Assembly: GCA_028284185.1 (NCBI GenBank) | Contig: JANQSG010000021.1 | Span: forward strand, 248,001 to 312,000 | Reading direction: 5' to 3' | DNA from: Kangiella sp. | GTDB lineage: Bacteria > Pseudomonadota > Gammaproteobacteria > Enterobacterales > Kangiellaceae | Length of the DNA stretch: 64,000 nucleotides | Shown here: one piece after another, positions 61,104 through 64,000 of the stretch | Position numbering within the stretch: the stretch's first letter is position 1 | Layout of the letters: each line of letters begins with the position of its first letter | Made by a program: the position numbers and the translations under genes | The notes under the pieces: generated by a model | Database searches by the model: none | What the model was told of the DNA's origin: nothing | What the model saw: the letters and a program-made list of their open reading frames with translations, nothing else

Positions 61104-63305
61104 CTAATCAATTAAACCTCGGCTTTTCAATAAGTACTTAGGATCGGCCTCTTTACCACGGAATTTCTTGTACAAAGCCAAAGGATCCTCAGTGCCACCT
61201 TTTGATAAAATATTATCCACAAAGGCTTTGGCGGTTTTCTCGTCGAAGATACCATTCTCGCGAAAGGCTTGGTAAGCATCAGCACCGAAAATATCTGACC
61301 AAATGTAACTATAATAACCTGCCGAATAACCACCCGAGAAAATGTGTGAGAAATAAGTGGTTCTATAACGTGGTGCAATTTCATCAATCAAACCATAGTC
61401 TTTTAAGACTTTGGCTTCAAATTCATCCGCATCACGAATTTCACCATCTTCGATAGTATGCCAAGCCAAATCGAGTAAAGTCGCCGCCATATACTCGGTA
61501 GTAGCGAAGCCTTGATTAAACTTACTGGCAGCCTGGATCTTTTCAACCAGTTCTTGAGGAATAACTTCACCCGTTTTATAGTGCTTGGCAAATTGTGCCA
61601 ATACTTCCGGCTCTGTCATCCAATTTTCATGCACCTGCGATGGAAACTCTACAAAATCACGCGGTACTGAAGTTCCGGTTTGTGATGGATAAACACCATT
61701 CGATAAGAAGCCATGAGCGGCATGGCCAAACTCATGGAATAAGGTACTGGCCTGATCAAAAGTCAGCAAGGTAGGTTCGTCACCAACCGGTCTTGGGTAA
61801 TTTAAAACATTGACAATGATCGGTTTACGGAATTTACCATTCTCATCCACAAACTGTTTGCGGTAAGAATTCATCCAGGCACCACCACGCTTACCATCAC
61901 GCACAAAATGATCAGTTAAATAAATACCAATTAACTCACCATTGGGATCGGTTACTTCAAAAGTGCGCACATCTTCATGATATTTCGGCAGATCAAAGCG
62001 CTCTTTGAAATTCATGCCATAAAGTTTATTGGCAATATAGAAAACACCTTTTAAAGTGTCCTCCAGCGAGAAATAAGGCTTGGTCACCGACTCATCCAAG
62101 TCATATTTTGCCTTACGAATTTTCTCTGCATAGTGACGCCAGTCAGAAGCACGGAATTTAAAACCACCACCTTCTTCATCGATCATCTTTTGCATAGCAG
62201 CCACTTCATTTTTTGCCTGTTTAATCGCCGCTGGCCAAATTTGATTGAGCAGGTTATACACATTCTCAGCGTTTTTTGCTACTCGAGATTCCAGGACAAA
62301 GTCAGCATGCGTTTTGTAGCCTAATAATTGAGCTTTCTGTGAACGTAAAGCTGCTATTTTTGCAGCAACTTTCTTATTATCATTGGCGTTATCATTATCA
62401 CCACGATGAGTATAGCCTTTATAAATCTTTTCTCTTAAATCACGATTGGTTGAGTAGATTAAGAAAGGATTTTTAGAAGGTCTATGGGTAGTAAACACCC
62501 ATTTGCCTTCGTGCCCACGCTTTTTAGCGGTTTCAGCTGCCGCATCAATGACATTTTGCGGCAAACCGGCCAGCTGCTCTTCTTTATCCAGCACCATTTC
62601 CCAGTTATTGTTTTCCGCTAAAACATTATCGCCAAATTTAATGGTCAGTTCGGTGATCTTTTTGTTCAATTCGCGTAAACGAGCTTTTTGCTCATCATCT
62701 AATTCAGCGCCACCGCGCACAAAACCTTTATAGCGATCTTCAAGCAATTTCATCTGATCCGGACGTAAGCCAAGCTTATCTTTTTGCTCATAAACTGCTT
62801 TAACTCGTGCAAACAGCTGAGGGTTTAAATTTACATCATCGCCCAATGCCGATAATTTTGGGCCAATTTCACGAGAAATAGCCTGCAACTCAGGATTTGT
62901 GTTGGCGGAAGTCAGGTTAAAAAATACATTGGCAACTTTAGTTAAATCTTTGCCATTATATTCAAGCGCTTCAATCGTATTAACAAAAGTTGGTTCTTCT
63001 GGATTATTTGCTACCAGCTCGATTTCTTCTTTGGCCTTTTTAATTGCATATTCAAAAGCCGGACCATAATGCTCATTTTTGATTTGATCGAACGGAGGCA
63101 TCCCAAACGGTGTATCCCACTTTTCAAAGAAAGGGTTGCCTTCAATATTAGCCTCAGACTTCTCTGCAGCTGCTGTTTCAGCAGGCTTCACCACTTCTTT
63201 GGCAACAGGATCTTTAGCAGCAGGAGCAGTATCCTGTGCTTTTTCTTTTTCGCAGGCCATTAATAAGGCCATCGATACCATTGAGGCTATCGCTAATTTT
63301 TTCAT
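61104..63305 (-). CDS. Peptidase M3 family lipoprotein (Dcp-like)
   Basis: A zinc metallopeptidase of 733 aa related to dipeptidyl carboxypeptidase Dcp and oligopeptidase A. The N-terminal lipobox LMAC (cysteine 18) and a lysine/glutamate-rich linker put it in the envelope, unlike cytoplasmic E. coli Dcp. The zinc site HEFGHAAHG is near residue 523, with the third ligand in EFPSQVHENW about 25 residues later. The C-terminal SGGYSAGYYSYIWSD segment matches the family. It would trim C-terminal dipeptides or short peptides after extracellular proteolysis. Confidence 0.92.
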   Translation of the reverse strand: MKKLAIASMVSMALLMACEKEKAQDTAPAAKDPVAKEVVKPAETAAAEKSEANIEGNPFFEKWDTPFGMPPFDQIKNEHYGPAFEYAIKKAKEEIELVANNPEEPTFVNTIEALEYNGKDLTKVANVFFNLTSANTNPELQAISREIGPKLSALGDDVNLNPQLFARVKAVYEQKDKLGLRPDQMKLLEDRYKGFVRGGAELDDEQKARLRELNKKITELTIKFGDNVLAENNNWEMVLDKEEQLAGLPQNVIDAAAETAKKRGHEGKWVFTTHRPSKNPFLIYSTNRDLREKIYKGYTHRGDNDNANDNKKVAAKIAALRSQKAQLLGYKTHADFVLESRVAKNAENVYNLLNQIWPAAIKQAKNEVAAMQKMIDEEGGGFKFRASDWRHYAEKIRKAKYDLDESVTKPYFSLEDTLKGVFYIANKLYGMNFKERFDLPKYHEDVRTFEVTDPNGELIGIYLTDHFVRDGKRGGAWMNSYRKQFVDENGKFRKPIIVNVLNYPRPVGDEPTLLTFDQASTLFHEFGHAAHGFLSNGVYPSQTGTSVPRDFVEFPSQVHENWMTEPEVLAQFAKHYKTGEVIPQELVEKIQAASKFNQGFATTEYMAATLLDLAWHTIEDGEIRDADEFEAKVLKDYGLIDEIAPRYRTTYFSHIFSGGYSAGYYSYIWSDIFGADAYQAFRENGIFDEKTAKAFVDNILSKGGTEDPLALYKKFRGKEADPKYLLKSRGLID

Positions 63306-63438
63306 GTCATACCCACCGTAAATGTTTCAATAATTCGTTTCCAAAATAATCTATCTCTTATACGAGGTTCATTGCTTTGGATCAAGGAAATCGGTTAGAA
63401 AATTGTAACAGCCTTTAACAACTTAGCATAAATAATGA

Positions 63439-64000
63439 TTAGCTATTAGCCGTTAATAATGCTTGTTGCTTGCGGCTAAACCAGATCACCAATACGGAGG
63501 CAGCAATTAAAGCAGCACCGAGCAAAATCACCAAAGTCGCACTAATTACGCTCAATGGGCCGCCAACTGTCGCGATAATTACATTAGTAATGCAGAAAGT
63601 GGTGGTTTGCAGACCCATCACTCTGCCCTGCCCCAAATGGCCAAAATATTTGGATAAATAAGTCGGCACCATACCATTGGCAATGGCAATCCAGCCGCCA
63701 ATTATAAAAAACAGCGGATAAACCCAGGTGGCGTTAATAAAAGGTTGAATGGTCAATAATAGGGCCAAAGCTAATCCGCCAATAATCATTAGCTTAATCT
63801 CACCATAACGATAGTTGGCTTTGTCCACCAAAAAACTGCTCACCACTATCATGCAGCCAGTCAGCGCCACCGTTGCCCAGGCGATTTGTTTACTATCAAA
63901 TTGCAGATTGTCCACGAACCAGACTGGATAGAAGTCATAAAAAGCATTAAGCCCCATCGAATAGAGAAAATAAAACCAGAATACTGGCAATACTTCTTTG
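63439..64000 (-). CDS. MFS transporter, C-terminal half (cut by the right edge)
   Basis: The last 187 codons of a Major Facilitator protein with about six hydrophobic helices and a short polar tail. The open frame continues through the window end, so the true start is outside. A D-K-A-N-Y-R-Y-G-E-I-K segment resembles the loop between helices 8 and 9. The substrate cannot be told from this half. Confidence 0.85.
   Translation of the reverse strand, partial: KEVLPVFWFYFLYSMGLNAFYDFYPVWFVDNLQFDSKQIAWATVALTGCMIVVSSFLVDKANYRYGEIKLMIIGGLALALLLTIQPFINATWVYPLFFIIGGWIAIANGMVPTYLSKYFGHLGQGRVMGLQTTTFCITNVIIATVGGPLSVISATLVILLGAALIAASVLVIWFSRKQQALLTANS

Noticed and set aside
1-64000. CRISPR arrays or prophage
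   Set aside because: No regularly spaced direct repeats and no phage structural, integrase or lysis genes found by reading.

Overview
The window looks like one contiguous piece of an AT-rich gammaproteobacterial chromosome. Supporting signs are PepN, TusDCBE, TrhO, CsdA-type helicase, SrkA, Blc lipocalin and RND efflux genes, many lipoproteins, outer-membrane-type barrels and a GlyGly-CTERM protein. The mix, especially several tandem DUF5916 proteins and M49/M3-type peptidase lipoproteins, resembles marine protein degraders of the Kangiellaceae/Alteromonadales kind. That placement is inference, not a measured taxonomy. Both ends cut genes: asd at the left edge and an MFS transporter at the right edge.

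Left part (1-13.6 kb): housekeeping genes. These are asd, a zinc-ribbon membrane protein, pepN, an acyltransferase overlapping a nitroreductase, tRNA-Ala(GGC) with a stable-RNA-type promoter, a two-gene RND efflux operon, pyruvate kinase and an EamA exporter. From 13.6 to 19.6 kb lies a catabolic module: an AMP-forming CoA ligase, a two-domain MaoC hydratase and three different CitE/HpcH-type lyases. It is divided by a divergent intergenic region holding a perfect 13-bp-arm palindrome, a likely operator. From 19.6 to 26.6 kb are three tandem DUF5916 (CBM9-like plus barrel) proteins. A GlyGly-CTERM surface protein, a ferredoxin-NADP reductase-like flavoprotein and a peptidase M49-like lipoprotein follow.

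Middle (30.8-40 kb): the complete sulfur relay operon tusDCBE, a DUF11 protein, an MlaC-like protein, a peroxiredoxin, a lipocalin, a monooxygenase-fold protein, PspC, a cold-shock-type DEAD-box helicase with a long leader and an amidase lipoprotein.

Accessory region (40-52.3 kb): a serine hydrolase, then an islet on the minus strand. Five small secreted proteins lead into a giant secreted SpvB/FG-GAP/RHS protein (2393 aa), followed 16 bp later by a small membrane-anchored protein that may be its immunity partner. Two more small secreted proteins of the same general layout lie beyond a RAYT/IS200-like transposase bounded by 20-bp inverted repeats. The seven small proteins share a signal peptide, about 85-110 mature residues, a cysteine-bearing strand region, a helix of the type L-x-x-A-L-x-A-x-x-x-x-K and a strand at the end. 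This is the most unusual part of the window and the best candidate for an undescribed secreted system.

Right part (52.4-64 kb): trhO, a run of TlpA, YgjP-type protease, GIY-YIG and NlpC/P60 genes, srkA overlapping a SulP transporter, SRPBCC and COG3146-type GNAT proteins, a 27-codon membrane microprotein with a strong ribosome site and its own terminator, a small two-helix membrane protein, an M3 peptidase lipoprotein and the MFS fragment.
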